Below, one piece after another: positions 62,257 to 64,000 of a DNA stretch of 64,000 nucleotides. Source of the stretch: Leucothrix mucor DSM 2157 (lineage in GTDB: Bacteria > Pseudomonadota > Gammaproteobacteria > Thiotrichales > Thiotrichaceae). Position 1 is the first letter of the stretch, and every line of letters starts with the position of its first letter. Under the pieces are notes generated by a model. The model was not told where the DNA came from, did no database searches, and saw nothing but the letters and a program-made list of their open reading frames with translations. A program made the position numbers and the translations under genes. The stretch lies in contig NZ_ATTE01000001.1 in assembly GCF_000419525.1 (NCBI RefSeq), forward strand, positions 682,001-746,000. The letters are read 5' to 3'.

Positions 62257-63360
62257 ATGTCAGGGGTAAAGCTTGAAAAGATAGTTAAACGTTATGGCGA
62301 CATTGAAGTCGTACATGGCATTGATCTGGAGGTAGCATCGCAGGAGTTTGTGGTGCTAGTTGGACCGTCCGGATGTGGTAAGTCGACCACCTTGCGTATG
62401 ATTGCCGGTCTGGAAGAAATCTCCGGCGGTAAGCTCACGATTGATGATCGGGAAGTGAATAATGTCGCTCCGAAAGATCGTGATGTTGCCATGGTATTTC
62501 AGAACTACGCGCTATACCCGCATCTCAATGTTGCCGAGAACATGGCCTTTGGTTTGCGCATTCGTAAAGTCCCTAAAGACGAGATCGACCGCCAGGTTAA
62601 AGAAGTTGCCGAGATTCTTGGCTTAACTGAATACCTAGAGCGTCGTCCGGCAGATTTATCCGGTGGACAGCGCCAGCGTGTGGCCATGGGCCGCGCCATT
62701 GTTCGTCATCCTAAAGTGTTCCTGTTTGATGAGCCACTATCCAATCTGGATGCCAAATTGCGGACGCAAATGCGCGCTGAAATCAAACGCCTGCACAAGC
62801 GTTTGGGTGTAACCAGTGTGTACGTAACCCACGATCAGGTTGAAGCGATGACCTTGGCCGATCGCATTGTGGTGATGTGTAACGGTCGCATTGAGCAAAT
62901 CGGTACACCGATGGAATTGTTCAATCATCCTAAGAATGTATTCGTTGCCAGCTTTATTGGTTCACCGCCAATGAATCAGCTGGAAGCCGTGCTCGAAATC
63001 AAAGATGACAAACTGTTTGCCAATATTGGTGATGACAGTCTGCAACTGCCACCGATCAGAGAGCTGAGCCATGATGACAATGGCCGCAAAGTGATTTTGG
63101 GTATTCGCCCTGAACACATCATGATCGAAGCCGACGCTGATACCAGCTCTATCTCGGTTGAATTAGATTTGATCGAGACTTTAGGCTCCGAAGCGCTGTT
63201 ACACACGCAGGTAGAAGGTAAGCCATTTGTGGTGAAAACCGAAACCCATGGCGACATCGCGCACTTAGACAACGTCAATGCCTTCCACTTCAAGCCTGGC
63301 ATGATCAAGGTCTTCGATTTTGATACCGGAGACGCTTTCGATCATCCGGGTCGGGCATAA
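62257..63360 (+). CDS. ABC importer ATPase, UgpC/MsmK family
   Basis: A 367-aa carbohydrate ABC ATPase. It has Walker [11 protein letters not shown]-loop [22 protein letters not shown], signature [15 protein letters not shown], Walker [13 protein letters not shown] and H-loop [17 protein letters not shown]-terminal OB-fold/TOBE regulatory domain begins near residue 240 ([29 protein letters not shown]). GGAGG precedes the ATG. It drives the permease encoded next, which is of the polysaccharide/oligosaccharide type. Its position after the GntR gene suggests sugar-acid oligomer uptake. Confidence 0.92.
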   Translation: MSGVKLEKIVKRYGDIEVVHGIDLEVASQEFVVLVGPSGCGKSTTLRMIAGLEEISGGKLTIDDREVNNVAPKDRDVAMVFQNYALYPHLNVAENMAFGLRIRKVPKDEIDRQVKEVAEILGLTEYLERRPADLSGGQRQRVAMGRAIVRHPKVFLFDEPLSNLDAKLRTQMRAEIKRLHKRLGVTSVYVTHDQVEAMTLADRIVVMCNGRIEQIGTPMELFNHPKNVFVASFIGSPPMNQLEAVLEIKDDKLFANIGDDSLQLPPIRELSHDDNGRKVILGIRPEHIMIEADADTSSISVELDLIETLGSEALLHTQVEGKPFVVKTETHGDIAHLDNVNAFHFKPGMIKVFDFDTGDAFDHPGRA

Positions 63361-63374
63361 GGAGGAATGATTTT

Positions 63375-64000
63375 ATGTCAAACTTTCAAGACAAAGTAGC
63401 CTGGTTTCTCCGGCACCTACGGAGGGAGTGGCAGATTTACTTAATGCTCGCACCCACCATCATCTGGTTTATTCTGTTTTTATATAAGCCGATGTACGGC
63501 CTGCAGATTGCGTTTAAAGACTACAGTGTATTTCGTGGTATTGAGGGCAGTGCCTGGGTTGGTTTTGAGCATTTCGAAACACTCTTTGGCAATGACCAAT
63601 TTTTGCGGGCGATTAAGAACACCTTAATCATCAGCTTCCTGAGTCTGATCTTCGGTTTCCCGATTCCGATTTTGCTGGCATTGATGTTTAACGAGGTACT
63701 TAACCAGAAGTTCAAGCGTACCGCGCAAACCATCGTGTATCTGCCGCATTTTATATCCACGGTAATTATCGCGGGTATCGTAATAACCGCCTTCTCGCCC
63801 TCATCGGGGATCGTGAATTTGCTGCTCAGTAAGTTCGGTGTCGACCCCATCTACTTCTTAACCAAGCCGGAATGGTTCAGGCCAATCTTTATCGGCTCGG
63901 GAATTTGGCAAGAAGCAGGTTTTAGTTCGATCGTGTTCCTCGCGGCCATGGCAGGTATTAATCCTTCCTTGTATGAGTCCGCGGTAGTAGATGGCGCGTC
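63375..64000 (+). CDS. ABC importer permease, LplB-like (partial, cut by window end)
   Basis: The reading frame stays open to the window end (at least 208 residues). It starts MSNFQDKVAWFLRHLRREW with GGAGGA upstream at 63361-63366, followed by a helix, MYGLQIAFKDYSVFRGIEGSAWVGFEHF (typical of LplB-type permeases), more helices, and the EAA-loop region SGIWQEAGFSSIVFLAAMAGINPSLYESAVVDGA. LplB-type permeases move complex oligosaccharides, for example rhamnogalacturonan or alginate pieces. A second permease and a binding protein should follow beyond the window. Confidence 0.85.
   Translation, partial: MSNFQDKVAWFLRHLRREWQIYLMLAPTIIWFILFLYKPMYGLQIAFKDYSVFRGIEGSAWVGFEHFETLFGNDQFLRAIKNTLIISFLSLIFGFPIPILLALMFNEVLNQKFKRTAQTIVYLPHFISTVIIAGIVITAFSPSSGIVNLLLSKFGVDPIYFLTKPEWFRPIFIGSGIWQEAGFSSIVFLAAMAGINPSLYESAVVDGA

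Overview
The window looks like a stretch of a gammaproteobacterial chromosome, probably from a marine or aquatic heterotroph. The main evidence is the block tig-clpP-clpX-lon-hup-ppiD in the usual gammaproteobacterial order, together with secG next to tRNA-Leu(GAG), argG-slyX-rsmJ, rnhA-dnaQ, ProQ, YgdD and a GcvA-type LysR regulator. Sigma-70 promoters of the -35/-10 type and Rho-independent terminators are easy to see. I saw no insertion sequence, prophage, CRISPR array or replication origin. Species cannot be fixed from sequence reading alone.

Layout. 1-6.3 kb: Nif3-like protein, methyltransferase, DUF2164, DUF1294, ABC exporter, ProQ, a tiny membrane protein with an FNR-like site upstream, DJ-1/PfpI protein and a ribbon-helix-helix protein. 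6.4-12.8 kb: a complete liuA-B-D-E-C leucine/isovalerate operon on the minus strand. 13-18.8 kb: a protein with a macro-like C-terminus, an MFS carrier, a ChaN-like lipoprotein, ferredoxin-NADP reductase and an unknown polytopic carrier. 18.9-23.4 kb: an AcuR-like TetR regulator and AcuI reductase sharing one operator sequence, 3-hydroxybutyrate dehydrogenase, an HDAC-family deacetylase and a LysR regulator. 23.4-24.4 kb: a 1-kb region without proteins that holds three related small-RNA-like units. 24.4-31.5 kb: lipase, moeA, tRNAs, tpiA, secG, a secreted repeat protein and tgt. 31.6-43.9 kb: a four-tRNA cluster, tig, clpP, clpX, lon, hup, two copies of a tRNA-Val/tRNA-Asp pair, ppiD, mtaB, a lipoprotein and 5-formyl-THF cyclo-ligase. 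44-52.9 kb: MltD-like transglycosylase, yafS-like, rnhA, dnaQ, PAP2, DUF423, a Rieske-like protein lacking the cluster histidines, rsmJ, slyX, argG and murB. 53-64 kb: a sugar-acid locus with KDG kinase, mannonate dehydratase, gluconokinase, an SDR, four FCD-type GntR regulators and the start of an ABC oligosaccharide importer that runs off the window.

Two metabolic themes stand out: leucine/isovalerate and acryloyl-CoA type short-chain acyl-CoA catabolism, and import and breakdown of uronates through 2-keto-3-deoxygluconate into the Entner-Doudoroff route.

The most unusual item is the trio of short units at 23551-24111. Each has a 5' segment with CCTCCTCCT, the same motif as the 16S rRNA anti-Shine-Dalgarno end, followed by its own terminator hairpin. 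Two of the three have a good sigma-70 promoter placed so that the conserved block starts at the predicted transcription start. They read as a tandem family of small RNAs that could pair with ribosome binding sites.
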